Assembly (NCBI GenBank): GCA_028284905.1
Contig: JANQQU010000028.1
Coordinates: forward strand, 79,061 to 143,060
Source of the DNA: Calditrichia bacterium
GTDB lineage: Bacteria > Calditrichota > Calditrichia > RBG-13-44-9 > J075
Length of the DNA: 64,000 nt
Direction of reading: 5' to 3'
Both the position numbers and the translations under genes were made by a program. Below the pieces are notes generated by a model. That model was not told the DNA's origin. It made no database searches and saw only the letters and a list, made by a program, of their open reading frames with translations. Shown here one piece after another: positions 17,378-26,155 of the stretch (position 1 is its first letter; every line of letters starts with the position of its first letter).

Positions 17378-18732
17378 GATTTTTCCTCCAGTATTACGCT
17401 ACCGGCGGTTAACATTTTCAGTTCGGCAAGTCGTTGATTATAATCCGCTTGCGCCCGGGCGAGCATTAGTTCAATTTCCAACAGACTTCTTTGACTGTCG
17501 ATCAGCTCTAGGAAGTCAATTTCATCCGCTTCAAATGCGGAGCGAGCGACATTCAATGCCTGATTCGCCCGGGGGAGTAGGGCATCATTATAGAGGGTGA
17601 TTTTTCGGCGCGCTTCCTGAAATTTGAAGAGTACCATCGCCAGGCGGGATTGCAATTGATTTTCCCGGTTTCGCTGCTCATTTTCGGCCAGCTGATTTTG
17701 CAGAATTGCTTCCCGGATACGGGCATTGTTCTTTCCACGCCAAAGTGGAATGCTGAGGGAAAGCATTGCTATTACCGGATCTTTACCGTTGTCAATCGCA
17801 TTGGGAGAAAGGGCATCCCCGGTACTAACATAGTCGATGCCTAATGTGAAATCCGGTAAGCGTTGCTTTTTCGCCAGATCGATATTGGCTTCGCTGCGAT
17901 CAATTTGATGACGCCCGGCGATAAGATCGGGATTTTTTTCCAGCAGTAAACCATTCCAACTGCTGTCAGCAATTTCCACGGTTGCCAGCAAAATTTTTGC
18001 AGGTCGCGGCAATGGGGCAGAAGCATGGCGATTTAATATGGTATTCAACCTGGTCTGCAGCGGAATTTCCATATCCAACAAGTTTTGCCGACGATCATGG
18101 AGCTTATCCAATTCCACCTGGATTTTCATCAGGGCTGCATACGATGCATAGCCAGCCCGATATTTCGCGCGGACAACACCTTCCAGAAATGAGAGTAGCT
18201 GCGTGTTTTCAGCGAGGATCGCTTTACTGCGCTGCAGATAAGCGTATTCGTAATAGGCATCATCGATACTGAAAAGTAGCTTCTCCCGTTGTGAATGAAA
18301 TTTGGCTGCCGCCGCTTCTGCTGCCGCGCCGGCGATTTCTCCCTTCAGACGAAGTTTGCCGAACCAGGGGAACATTTGTTTTATACCAAATTTATGCTGC
18401 TGCGGACCGACCCGGGTTTCTACCTGTCGAATGAAGTACGCGTAGGAAACCTGGGGATTCGGTAAGGCAGTCGCTTGTGGAATCTTTTCCATTGCCGCCT
18501 GCCAGCGATAATAGGCTGCCTTTAGTGCCGGATTATTTAAGGCTGCATAAATTCTTAAATCGGACAGCGTTGCATTGCTATCGATGGCAGTTTGCACAGC
18601 ATTATCTGTCCCGGAATATGAAGATTGCGGCATGTTGAGTGATGCACCATAATCAATAACCGGCTGCCTGGATGCACATCCTGATATCCAGATAGTTAAA
18701 ACCGTCAGTGTTAAAACCAGACTGGCTTTCAT
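17374..18732 (-). CDS. cusC: TolC/CusC-type outer-membrane efflux lipoprotein
   Basis: 452 residues from the ATG at 18732, preceded by GGAGAA; an ATG at 18789 lacks a signal and is less likely. The N-terminus is a lipoprotein signal (MKASLVLTLTVLTIWISGCA, lipobox ISGC). The rest is helical with two outer-membrane-efflux-protein repeats typical of TolC: NPALKAAYYRWQAAMEKIPQ, PNPQVSYAYF, then a second repeat with NPDLIAGRHQIDRSEANIDL and LPDFTLGIDY. It forms the outer-membrane channel of the metal pump. It overlaps the adaptor gene by 4 bases (ATGA), so translation is probably coupled. Second gene of the operon after the Cys-rich protein. Confidence 0.92.
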   Translation of the reverse strand: MKASLVLTLTVLTIWISGCASRQPVIDYGASLNMPQSSYSGTDNAVQTAIDSNATLSDLRIYAALNNPALKAAYYRWQAAMEKIPQATALPNPQVSYAYFIRQVETRVGPQQHKFGIKQMFPWFGKLRLKGEIAGAAAEAAAAKFHSQREKLLFSIDDAYYEYAYLQRSKAILAENTQLLSFLEGVVRAKYRAGYASYAALMKIQVELDKLHDRRQNLLDMEIPLQTRLNTILNRHASAPLPRPAKILLATVEIADSSWNGLLLEKNPDLIAGRHQIDRSEANIDLAKKQRLPDFTLGIDYVSTGDALSPNAIDNGKDPVIAMLSLSIPLWRGKNNARIREAILQNQLAENEQRNRENQLQSRLAMVLFKFQEARRKITLYNDALLPRANQALNVARSAFEADEIDFLELIDSQRSLLEIELMLARAQADYNQRLAELKMLTAGSVILEEKS

Positions 18733-18849
18733 GGTTTTCTCCAAATGTAATTGCAAATTAATCAGTGTGTTGGAGGTAGCGCTCAACACCAGATTGCTTT
18801 GCTGGAATTCTCAAATAATTATTGCGAAAAAATATTTGGAGGAGAGATT

Positions 18850-19326
18850 CTAGTTTAGAAATACATGGAAGAGCAGATAGCGGGGGGGAGGATTGACCTC
18901 GATTTCCTGGCAGGAGAAAGCGGTTGCTAAATATGTATGTTTGTCAATGAATTGTTTGGCAGATGTTTCTAAGAAAGATAAAACCGGTTTAATATCCGTC
19001 TGCAAGAAAAGCGGCGTGTTACCATCCAGGTTGTGGCAGTTGCCAGCGCAATCTAGGTCTGTGATTACAGCTGTACTGATATCCGAAAAGTCCGATTCGC
19101 AACTATTGCAGTCGGAGGATTTGGTATCAACAGTGATTGCCGGGGAAGTATCACAATGGCTGGCTGATTCGTCAGTTGTTTCAGATTCATGACAACTCAT
19201 CGCTGTTTCATCGGATGTTGTTGCGGCCGCATCACAGCAACAGTTGCCAGCACTCAGATTTAACTGGGCGGCAGTCAACAAGAGCATCAGAGTGAGGACA
19301 AGCGGTAAATTTCGGAATCTGTTCAC
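18850..19326 (-). CDS. Exported Cys-rich protein, first gene of the metal efflux operon
   Basis: 158 residues from a GTG at 19326 with AAAGG upstream. A signal peptide (about 1-26, MNRFRNLPLVLTLMLLLTAA) is followed by an acidic, Ser/Thr-rich region with ten Cys, several in clusters (NCCCD, SCH, HCD, DCNSC, DCAGNC), and a short conserved-looking end (PPPRYLLFHVFLN). I do not recognise a named family. The Cys/His clusters, the export signal and the position in front of cusC suggest a periplasmic metal-binding or metal-sensing protein for the pump. This is inference. It is the first gene behind the palindrome at 19363-19378, so expression is probably shared with cusCBA. Confidence 0.75.
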   Translation of the reverse strand: MNRFRNLPLVLTLMLLLTAAQLNLSAGNCCCDAAATTSDETAMSCHESETTDESASHCDTSPAITVDTKSSDCNSCESDFSDISTAVITDLDCAGNCHNLDGNTPLFLQTDIKPVLSFLETSAKQFIDKHTYLATAFSCQEIEVNPPPRYLLFHVFLN

Positions 19327-19629
19327 GTTTTAACCTTTACTATCGAACTACTAAAATATAGATATAACAGATGTTATAAGTAAATGATTAAAAATTATTG
19401 ATAGACGCACCAGAGATTTCATTCCTGAAAAATTTAATTGAAAATAATCATAACTACTGTCTATAAAAGTATAACCTGCTTAAACAAAACAACGTTTTGG
19501 ACCTTCTTGTTAGTCTTTGTTTTACATAGAGATAAAACGATGAGCTAAGTTTGGCATAACAGTTGAAAGTTGTCTGTTCAATGAAGGTGTTTAGAACTAA
19601 ACCCAAGTCAACCTTTCAAGGAGGTAGTT
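19327..19629. other. Divergent promoter region of the metal operon and the EEP gene
   Basis: AT-rich 303-bp spacer between two divergent genes. Apart from the palindrome at 19363-19378 and the AAGGAGG ribosome site of the plus-strand gene (about 19618-19624), no structured element was recognised. Promoters for both directions should lie here. Confidence 0.5.
19363..19378. promoter_or_regulatory. Perfect 16-bp inverted repeat, candidate operator of the metal efflux operon
   Basis: TATAACA (19363-19369), two central bases GA, then TGTTATA (19372-19378) form a perfect dyad. It stands 37-52 bp upstream of the GTG of the Cys-rich gene, a usual operator position. No regulator gene is adjacent, so the binding protein is unknown; a metal-responsive repressor is a reasonable guess. 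Confidence 0.45.
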
Positions 19630-20787
19630 ATGAAACATTTAAGATGGTTTTTATGCTGTTTGTTTATCGCGGGCTTTGGATTTCAATCCTGCGAAAAAGA
19701 CTCGCCTCTCCAAGCGCCGCTAGTTCCGGAAAGTGAATCCTTTTCGTTAGACAAAGTTCGCGGCAAAGCAAAAGTTCGGGTGATGACCCGGAACGTTTAT
19801 GTCGGTACAGATGTCGATGTTATTCTGGAAGCCGGCGATCCTGCCCAGGTCCCTTTCCTGGTCGCTGAAGCATTCCAGATGCTGCAAAGCACTAATTTCT
19901 CGGAGCGAGCGATTGCCCTGGCTAAAGAAATTGCCGAATCGAAGCCGCATCTTGTCGGATTGCAGGAAATTTCCCTGATCCGTATGCAGACGCCGGGTGA
20001 TTTTGTTTTCGGGGGGACCACACCGGCTGTGGATGTTTATGAAGACTTTCTGCAAATTCTTATGGCAGCAATTGCCGAGCAGGGATTGAACTACCAGGTC
20101 GCAGGTAGCGTCGAAAACGCAGATGTGGAAATGCCAATGTTTACAGGAATTGACGGGAACGGCAATCCCACCTTTAGCGATATTCGCCTCACCGACTATG
20201 ACGTCGTTTTAGTGCGGGGCAATGTTGATTACTATGATGTTGTCGCTACTAATTATCAGGCAACTCTTCCCATCGTCGATCTCGGTATTGAAATTCCCCG
20301 TGGTTATGTCGCTTTGACTGCGAAGATCCATAACCGGGAATATCGCTTTGCCAACACTCACCTGGAGCCCGCCGTGGATCAGATAAAAATGGCGCAGGCG
20401 CAGGAGCTGATCCAGGCGATGGCGAATGAAACCATGCCAATTATTATGGTGGGAGATTTCAATACCCATGCAACCTATGGAGATGTGTATAATTATATCG
20501 TAAATGAAGGCTACGAAGATGTATGGCTGCACAAACAAAACCAGAACGGCGGTAATGGATACACCGCGCCTCATGACAATGATCTGCGGAACGAAATTGT
20601 CATGTTGGATCGTCGCATCGATTTGATTTTTGTTGGGAATGTTTCCTTTCCGGAATGCTTACCCTTTGGCAGAGTAAAGGTAAAAGTTGTTGGCGACGAG
20701 CTGGAAGATCGTACGCCTTCCGGACTTTGGCCATCTGACCACGCCGGGGTAGTGGCAAAATTACATTTAAAAAAACACCACAGATAG
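19630..20787 (+). CDS. Exported lipoprotein of the endonuclease/exonuclease/phosphatase (EEP) superfamily
   Basis: 385 residues, start fixed by AAGGAGG 6 bp upstream of the ATG. The N-terminus is a lipoprotein-type signal with a Cys in FGFQSCEKD, so it is probably anchored in the envelope. The EEP (DNase I-like) catalytic blocks occur in order: VMTRNVYVGTD (Asn), VGLQEIS (metal-binding Glu), ANTHLEP (catalytic His), VGDFNTHATYGD (Asp/Asn), RRIDLIFV and WPSDHAGV (final Asp-His). Family members cleave phosphodiesters in nucleic acids, sphingomyelin or phosphoinositides; the substrate here is not readable. Monocistronic, followed by strong hairpins. Confidence 0.88.
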   Translation: MKHLRWFLCCLFIAGFGFQSCEKDSPLQAPLVPESESFSLDKVRGKAKVRVMTRNVYVGTDVDVILEAGDPAQVPFLVAEAFQMLQSTNFSERAIALAKEIAESKPHLVGLQEISLIRMQTPGDFVFGGTTPAVDVYEDFLQILMAAIAEQGLNYQVAGSVENADVEMPMFTGIDGNGNPTFSDIRLTDYDVVLVRGNVDYYDVVATNYQATLPIVDLGIEIPRGYVALTAKIHNREYRFANTHLEPAVDQIKMAQAQELIQAMANETMPIIMVGDFNTHATYGDVYNYIVNEGYEDVWLHKQNQNGGNGYTAPHDNDLRNEIVMLDRRIDLIFVGNVSFPECLPFGRVKVKVVGDELEDRTPSGLWPSDHAGVVAKLHLKKHHR

Positions 20788-20791
20788 TATT

Positions 20792-20841
20792 CTCCAATTG
20801 TTGGAGGGCGAAGGGGCAGAACCAGCCTTTGGTGCTGCCCC
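20792..20841 (+). terminator. Two tandem hairpins after the EEP gene
   Basis: CTCCAA-TTG-TTGGAG at 20792-20806, followed by a stronger hairpin at 20813-20841 with stem GGGGCAG/CTGCCCC and inner ACCA/TGGT pairs. They begin 5 bp after the stop codon. There is no long T-run, so they may be a terminator, an RNA-stabilising element, or both. Confidence 0.5.
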
Positions 20842-21251
20842 GGAATAATAAGGATTGAGAAACAGGACGATATAAAGGCTAAAAAATAATATCATTTTCC
20901 ATTCCTGTTGAAAGTTTTCGAGTCTTATTCGTAAAAAAACAATCCACTCTCTTGCCACATCTGAAGTAATCGATCTTCCAGACGTAAATTTATTGTAAGT
21001 TTATTTATTTAAACTGCTTTATTTTCTGTCTTTCTAATTCTGTATTTTTAATCACCTTTCCCGCATCTTTGCACACTTTATTTCTATCATTTATCACCCC
21101 GGAATCGTTTCTGCAAATATCTGTAGTAACCTGGCGGAGCTCTGTTTAATTCGCAATTTCTGTATGAAAATTATCACGAACAGATGACGATTCTTAGCAT
21201 GATAAAGGTGGATAAAACAACGTTTGAAACAGCATTAAAGAAAGTAAATTT
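20842..21251. other. Leader region in front of the glycan island
   Basis: About 410 bp, AT-rich, no gene recognised. It separates the EEP gene from the long plus-strand glycan cluster and should contain the main promoter for at least the first genes. No riboswitch, ops-like element or tRNA remnant was identified by eye. Confidence 0.45.
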
Positions 21252-23027
21252 TTGAAAAATAATTTTATTTATTCTCTGGTTCGTCCCTACCGGTGGTTGG
21301 CACTTTTGCTTGTTTTTGTTACTGCTGCAGCATCGCTTTTTGATGGTTTGTCGATTGGGATGATGATCCCATTATTATCAAGCCTGCAGAACATGACTGA
21401 AATAGATCAACTGCCCGGCATTCTGGAATACGTTACCGGATTATTCAGTCATTTGCCCCAGGAAGCCCAGATCCAATATACTGGAGGCATATTAATTCTA
21501 TCCGTTGTGGCAAAAAATTTATTCCTGGGGTTTTCCATGGCCCTGGGCGTTTGGTTATCCACCCGTATGACCGCAAACATTCGCTGTCAAGCGATTGATA
21601 TGCTGATGAGTGTCGATGTAAAATTTTTTCAGCATACCAAGGTCGGTTACCTTACTGAAACGATTTTAGCCAAGACGATGACTGTGGATAATATCTTTAA
21701 GTGGATCATCGATATTGGCGTCAGGTTAATCAACTTCATTGTGTTGACTGTCCTGATATTCATTATTTCCTGGCAACTCACCTTAATAACCTTGCTTTTC
21801 AGCGCATTAATCGCCTTAGGAATAAGTTACTACTTAAAAATCGTGAGGAACTTTGGTGGAAAATCCGCCCGCAGTAATCGTAAGTTAAGCGCCGCACTTA
21901 CCGAGAATATACTTGGCATCCGGGTGATTAAGTATTTTTCCCGGGAAGAAGAACGGGGCGAACGGATGAAGTTGCAGATTAATCACAACCGTCGGGTCCG
22001 TTTTCGTTTAAAGTTGGTGAACTCAATGATTCACCTCATCACCGAAGGGGTGGGTATTATAGCCCTGGGAATTATCTTCTTCATTAGCTTACAATCTTAT
22101 CAGTTCAACAGCAAACTGTTGATTACCCAATTATTACCCTTTATGTATGTGTTGATCCGTCTGATACCGGTCATTCGGGAAATTAATCAATTACGAGGAT
22201 TTATCGCCGGGAACTGGCCATTTTTAAGTCTTGTCGAGAAATTGATTGATGCTTCCGATAAACCGATTATGAAAGATGGCGATAAAACTTTTACCGGCCT
22301 TAACAAAAATATCGAATTCCAAAATGTCGATTTCGCCTATAGTGACGATGAGAAAATTGTCTTGAAAAATGCCAGTTTTAATTTGCCAAGGGGAAAAACC
22401 ACGGCAATTGTTGGGCAATCCGGTGCTGGTAAGTCGACCATTATTAATCTGTTAATGCGAATGTATGATCCGCAAGCCGGTGAAGTGTTGATTGACGGGA
22501 CACCGCTAAAAGATTTCAAACGAAGCGCTTTTCGGGAGAATGTCGGAATCGTTAGTCAGGATACTTTTATTTTTAATGATACGGTAAAAAATAATATTGC
22601 CTTCGGGGCAATAACGCCTCCAACAGATGATGAAATTGAACAAGCTGCCAAAAATGCCGGTGCTCATGAGTTCATTAAAGAATTGCCACTGGGATATAAT
22701 ACGATTTTGGGAGACCAGGGATTGATCCTTTCCGGCGGACAGCGGCAGCGGATATCAATTGCCCGGGCAATATTAAAAGATCCGGAAATCTTGATCTTGG
22801 ATGAAGCAACAAGTGCATTGGATAATGTAACGGAAAAACTTGTATATCAGGCGATCGAATCCTTAAGCGAGAACCGAACCGTTGTGGTTATTGCCCATCG
22901 GCTTTCTACGATTCAGCATGCGGATCAAATTATCGTTCTGAAAGATGGAGAAGTGGTAGAAATCGGAAAAGAAGACGGCCTGATCGCCCGTAAAGGTGAA
23001 TATTACCGATTGGCGCAATCGATTTAA
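21252..23027 (+). CDS. ABC exporter with fused membrane and ATPase domains, MsbA/PglK-like
   Basis: 591 residues. Residues about 10-310 hold six membrane helices (type IV exporter fold); the ATPase follows with Walker A GQSGAGKST (about 386-394), signature LSGGQRQR (about 493), Walker B ILILDEATSALD and H-loop IAHRLST. It probably works as a homodimer moving lipid-linked glycans or lipid across the inner membrane. The start is TTG at 21252, because an in-frame stop lies at 21225 and no ATG precedes the first helix; ATT at 21234 is the only other choice. As the first gene of the glycan island, and with no Wzx or Wzy in view, it is a good candidate for the lipid-linked saccharide flippase, as PglK is in Campylobacter. 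Substrate is inferred from context. Confidence 0.9.
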   Translation: MKNNFIYSLVRPYRWLALLLVFVTAAASLFDGLSIGMMIPLLSSLQNMTEIDQLPGILEYVTGLFSHLPQEAQIQYTGGILILSVVAKNLFLGFSMALGVWLSTRMTANIRCQAIDMLMSVDVKFFQHTKVGYLTETILAKTMTVDNIFKWIIDIGVRLINFIVLTVLIFIISWQLTLITLLFSALIALGISYYLKIVRNFGGKSARSNRKLSAALTENILGIRVIKYFSREEERGERMKLQINHNRRVRFRLKLVNSMIHLITEGVGIIALGIIFFISLQSYQFNSKLLITQLLPFMYVLIRLIPVIREINQLRGFIAGNWPFLSLVEKLIDASDKPIMKDGDKTFTGLNKNIEFQNVDFAYSDDEKIVLKNASFNLPRGKTTAIVGQSGAGKSTIINLLMRMYDPQAGEVLIDGTPLKDFKRSAFRENVGIVSQDTFIFNDTVKNNIAFGAITPPTDDEIEQAAKNAGAHEFIKELPLGYNTILGDQGLILSGGQRQRISIARAILKDPEILILDEATSALDNVTEKLVYQAIESLSENRTVVVIAHRLSTIQHADQIIVLKDGEVVEIGKEDGLIARKGEYYRLAQSI

Positions 23028-23053
23028 ATACCTGTCACAACCTGCCTTTGTAT

Positions 23054-23989
23054 ATGAACAACCTTTCAAAACCTTTGGTCTCTATTATTGTCCCCTTTCT
23101 GGAGGCTGACGACGCTTTGTATAGCTGCCTGAAGGCACTGTCTGAACAGGATTACCCCCGGGAACAATTTGAAGTGCTTCTGATTCATAATGATGCCGAA
23201 ACGGGCAGTAATTTTCCGGAACCATCCCTCAATGCAAAATTGCCCCTGAAAATATTGCATGAACCGCAATCCGGGGTTGCTTTTGCACGGAATCTGGGAT
23301 TGGAAAATGCAAATGGAGAAATCATTGCATTTACGGATGCCGATTGTTATCCCCAACAGAATTGGCTGTCGGAAGGCGTTCGGCAACTACAGAATTCTGG
23401 TGAATCCGCCATGCTGGCTGGTAAAATTACGATAACAACCAGGAAAGCGGCCCAGCCGAAAATTGCGGAAATGTTTGAGTTATTATTTGCGTTCGATCAG
23501 GAAAAATATATCGAACAGTTCAATTTTGGGGTAACGGCTAATTTGTTTAGCAACCGGGAAGTTTTTCGTGTCGTTGGGAATTTTAATACAGAGATGCTCT
23601 CCGGTACAGACATGGAGTGGGGGAGAAGGGTATTTGCCGCTGGCTTCAAACAAGTTTACAGTCCGCAAGTTTGCGTTGCTCATCCGGCAAGATATCGGCT
23701 AAAGGAATTGCTCAAAAAACAACGACGAGTGGTGGGAGGTGTCCACCAGATGCAACTGAGCAAAGGATATCCCTTTACACTTTTTTTAATCCATTTATTG
23801 CTCGATTGGCCGGGGCTGAAGGACCTGTTAAATGTTTTTCAGGATCGGCGTATTAAAGGCATCGCCTGGCGGTTTAAAATTCTGGGTGTATTGCTGCTAA
23901 TAAAGATGATCCGGCTTACTGAAAGAATTCGTTTGTGGTTCGGGGGAACCGCCAAATGGTGGGATAATACGGTGGTGCAAAATGATTAA
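23054..23989 (+). CDS. GT2-family glycosyltransferase
   Basis: 311 residues from the ATG at 23054 (TTG two codons earlier is possible). GT-A fold features: N-terminal VSIIVPFLEADDALYSCLKA, nucleotide-binding region with LLIHND, and the metal-binding DxD form IIAFTDADCYPQQNWL. A later DMEWGRRVFAAGF fits the catalytic ED/GW region. The C-terminus has two hydrophobic stretches that could touch the membrane. It adds a sugar from an NDP-sugar to the growing surface glycan on the cytoplasmic side. Its stop overlaps the next gene by 8 bp, so it belongs to the operon. Donor and acceptor are unknown. Confidence 0.88.
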   Translation: MNNLSKPLVSIIVPFLEADDALYSCLKALSEQDYPREQFEVLLIHNDAETGSNFPEPSLNAKLPLKILHEPQSGVAFARNLGLENANGEIIAFTDADCYPQQNWLSEGVRQLQNSGESAMLAGKITITTRKAAQPKIAEMFELLFAFDQEKYIEQFNFGVTANLFSNREVFRVVGNFNTEMLSGTDMEWGRRVFAAGFKQVYSPQVCVAHPARYRLKELLKKQRRVVGGVHQMQLSKGYPFTLFLIHLLLDWPGLKDLLNVFQDRRIKGIAWRFKILGVLLLIKMIRLTERIRLWFGGTAKWWDNTVVQND

Positions 23990-25235
23990 GAATGGGGTTA
24001 TGAATGCAAACCACGTCCTTTATGTAAGTTCTTCCCTGCCAACCCCGGGGATGGGATCTTCCGTCATTGTTTACCGGCATTTAAAACAACTGTTGAATTG
24101 GCGTGTTTCCATCCTTGCGCCACACCAACAGTTGAAATCAGCTTATAAGCTCCCTGAAAGCTGGGAGATTTATTCCTTACCTAAATCCGAAGCACATTTG
24201 CCGGATGGCTGGGAATTATTCATACCAGGAAAAGCCGAACAGTATTTAAAGCAGGCCGATGCAAAGGAACTTTTCCACAATCAGCTTCCGGATGTTATTT
24301 TAAATGTTTTCGGGAAAAACTCGATTCTCGCTTATAAAATAGCCCGAAAGTATAACATCCCTTTAGCTATCATTCTGCATGACCGTTGGGAAATTTGGGT
24401 TGGGAAGAAAGTGGTTGAGCGTGCTTTGTTGAAACTGGGATTTAGCAGGAAAATTCTCGAATATGCCAGCGTTGTTTGGCCGGTTTCCCGGGAGCTTGGT
24501 GCGTTTTACAATATTCGTAATGCGGAGAAAGTTAAGTTGCTTTATCCGATACCGGAAGGAGTGAAATTTCCTGCGCCAGAATGGAAAGATGGTTACAAAA
24601 GTGAGCAAACAATTGTTTATGCCGGATCTTTCCGGCCTTATATGCGCGATTATTTCCAGCGGATTGCTGCCATCCTAAAAAAGTTGAATATCAGATTAGT
24701 TATCATCTGCAAAGAGAAGGCAGGGCTTAGCGGGGATTTTAAAAAATTTGATAATGTCACCTTTAAAGATCCTTTTCCATTAAACCAGGATTTGTTGAAA
24801 TATCTATCCGAAACAGCATCTGCGCTGTTAATTCCGGGCTGTTTTGAATCCAATGGTAAAAAGTCCGAGGAATTAGACTTTAGCTTTCCCAGCAAATTGG
24901 TCGAGTTTGCTAGCCTGGGGCTACCACTATTAATTCATGCCCCGGCAAATGCATCTGTTGGAAAATGGGCGGCCAATATTGGCTGGACTGGATTTACAAA
25001 TTCTACAGATCACGCTGCTTTGACATCGTTTTTTCAAATGCTTATGAATAAAGAAAACTGGATGAAAATGGCCACTGAGTCGGAAAAAATTACCAGAGGG
25101 CTTTTTAATGCCAAGTTGATACAGCAACAATTTAGTAAAGAGTTGGCGGTATGTTGCCTCTCCGGGGAAAAGTTCTCAGAAAAATATGTGTATTCGGAAA
25201 CAAGGGAGAAACCAGCTTGCGACCATGCTCCCTGA
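23982..25235 (+). CDS. GT4-like glycosyltransferase (GT-B fold)
   Basis: 417 residues. N-terminal Rossmann domain begins HVLYVSSSLPTPGMGSS; the C-terminal domain has IVYAGSFRPYMRDYF and the donor-site region PSKLVEFASLGLPLLIHAPA, which corresponds to the E-x7-E region of GT4 enzymes though it is less regular. An in-frame ATG at 24000 gives a more typical start (MNANHVLYVSS) and is an equal alternative. It overlaps both neighbours. The last part of the reading frame (about 20 residues) runs through the start of the next gene. Role: sugar transfer in the glycan pathway; specificity unknown. Confidence 0.8.
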   Translation: MIKNGVMNANHVLYVSSSLPTPGMGSSVIVYRHLKQLLNWRVSILAPHQQLKSAYKLPESWEIYSLPKSEAHLPDGWELFIPGKAEQYLKQADAKELFHNQLPDVILNVFGKNSILAYKIARKYNIPLAIILHDRWEIWVGKKVVERALLKLGFSRKILEYASVVWPVSRELGAFYNIRNAEKVKLLYPIPEGVKFPAPEWKDGYKSEQTIVYAGSFRPYMRDYFQRIAAILKKLNIRLVIICKEKAGLSGDFKKFDNVTFKDPFPLNQDLLKYLSETASALLIPGCFESNGKKSEELDFSFPSKLVEFASLGLPLLIHAPANASVGKWAANIGWTGFTNSTDHAALTSFFQMLMNKENWMKMATESEKITRGLFNAKLIQQQFSKELAVCCLSGEKFSEKYVYSETREKPACDHAP

Positions 25236-26155
25236 TAATTTGCACTCGAAATCGATCCGCTTCTTTAAGTGAAACACTGGAAAAGATATCATTGCAAAAT
25301 TATCCCCATGAAAAACTGGAAGTTCTCATTGTAGACAATGCCTCGGATGATGATACCCGGGAAGTTGTAGAGCATTATCTGGATAATTTCCCTTTTCAAA
25401 TCAAATATCTTTATGAAGAACAGCTGGGATTATCAACGACACGAAACCGTGGCGTCGCCGAAGCAAATGGTGAAATCGTGGTGTTTCTTGATGATGATGC
25501 ATTTCCGCGAGATAACGACTGGCTGGAAAATATGGTCAGTGTATTCGACGATCCGGCTGTCTCCGTTGCCGGAGGTGATCTGGAGCCTGTTTGGCCGGAA
25601 GGAAATCGCCCGGCATGGATTCACGATTTACTGCTTTACAGCCTGGGCATCACTCAGTTTGGTCTGAACGAGCAAAAACAACTTCGATATCCCCTTTACC
25701 CATGGGGGGCCAATATTGCTTTTCGTAAGCAGCGAATAGAAGAGATGAATGGTTTTCCGGAGATGCTCGGCCGGCAGGGAGATCGCCTGCTTTCCGGAGA
25801 AGAATCGGCGCTATGCATGTTGCTGGATTTTAACGGCGAAAAGGTGGTCTATGCGCCGGGGGCAGTTGTAAAACACGTCATAGCCTCGGATCGTCTGAAA
25901 GAGAGCTGGTTCGTTAATCGAGCGAAGCAACAGGGAATCACCGATGCTATCTTAGAAAAGAACTATCTGCCGCTGATGAATTTCCTGGCCGAGGCAATGC
26001 GCCGGGGAGGGGTGTTTCTGATTAGCATGTTTGGCTGGACACTCTCTCGTTTATTTGGCTGGCAGAAAATGCGCCTGTTATTCCACTGCAAATTTGTTCT
26101 TTCCAAATTTTATTTTTCTACGCTTTTGGCGCCTGCGAATTCAGATGCTCTTTAA
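25217..26155 (+). CDS. GT2-family glycosyltransferase (TTG start)
   Basis: 312 residues if it starts at TTG 25217, which sits 6 bp after GGGAGAA and gives MRPCSLIICTRNRSASLSET, a normal GT2 beginning; an ATG at 25151 would add 22 non-conserved residues. Clear GT-A motifs: LIVDNASDDDTREVVEHYL, LGLSTTRNRGVAEANGEIVV, and the DDD metal site in FLDDDAFPRDNDWL. The centre contains YPWGANIAFRK and GEESALCML, and the end is hydrophobic. It overlaps the preceding gene by 19 bp and the following MBOAT gene by 11 bp, so it is translated as part of the same operon. Sugar specificity unknown. Confidence 0.87.
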   Translation: MRPCSLIICTRNRSASLSETLEKISLQNYPHEKLEVLIVDNASDDDTREVVEHYLDNFPFQIKYLYEEQLGLSTTRNRGVAEANGEIVVFLDDDAFPRDNDWLENMVSVFDDPAVSVAGGDLEPVWPEGNRPAWIHDLLLYSLGITQFGLNEQKQLRYPLYPWGANIAFRKQRIEEMNGFPEMLGRQGDRLLSGEESALCMLLDFNGEKVVYAPGAVVKHVIASDRLKESWFVNRAKQQGITDAILEKNYLPLMNFLAEAMRRGGVFLISMFGWTLSRLFGWQKMRLLFHCKFVLSKFYFSTLLAPANSDAL

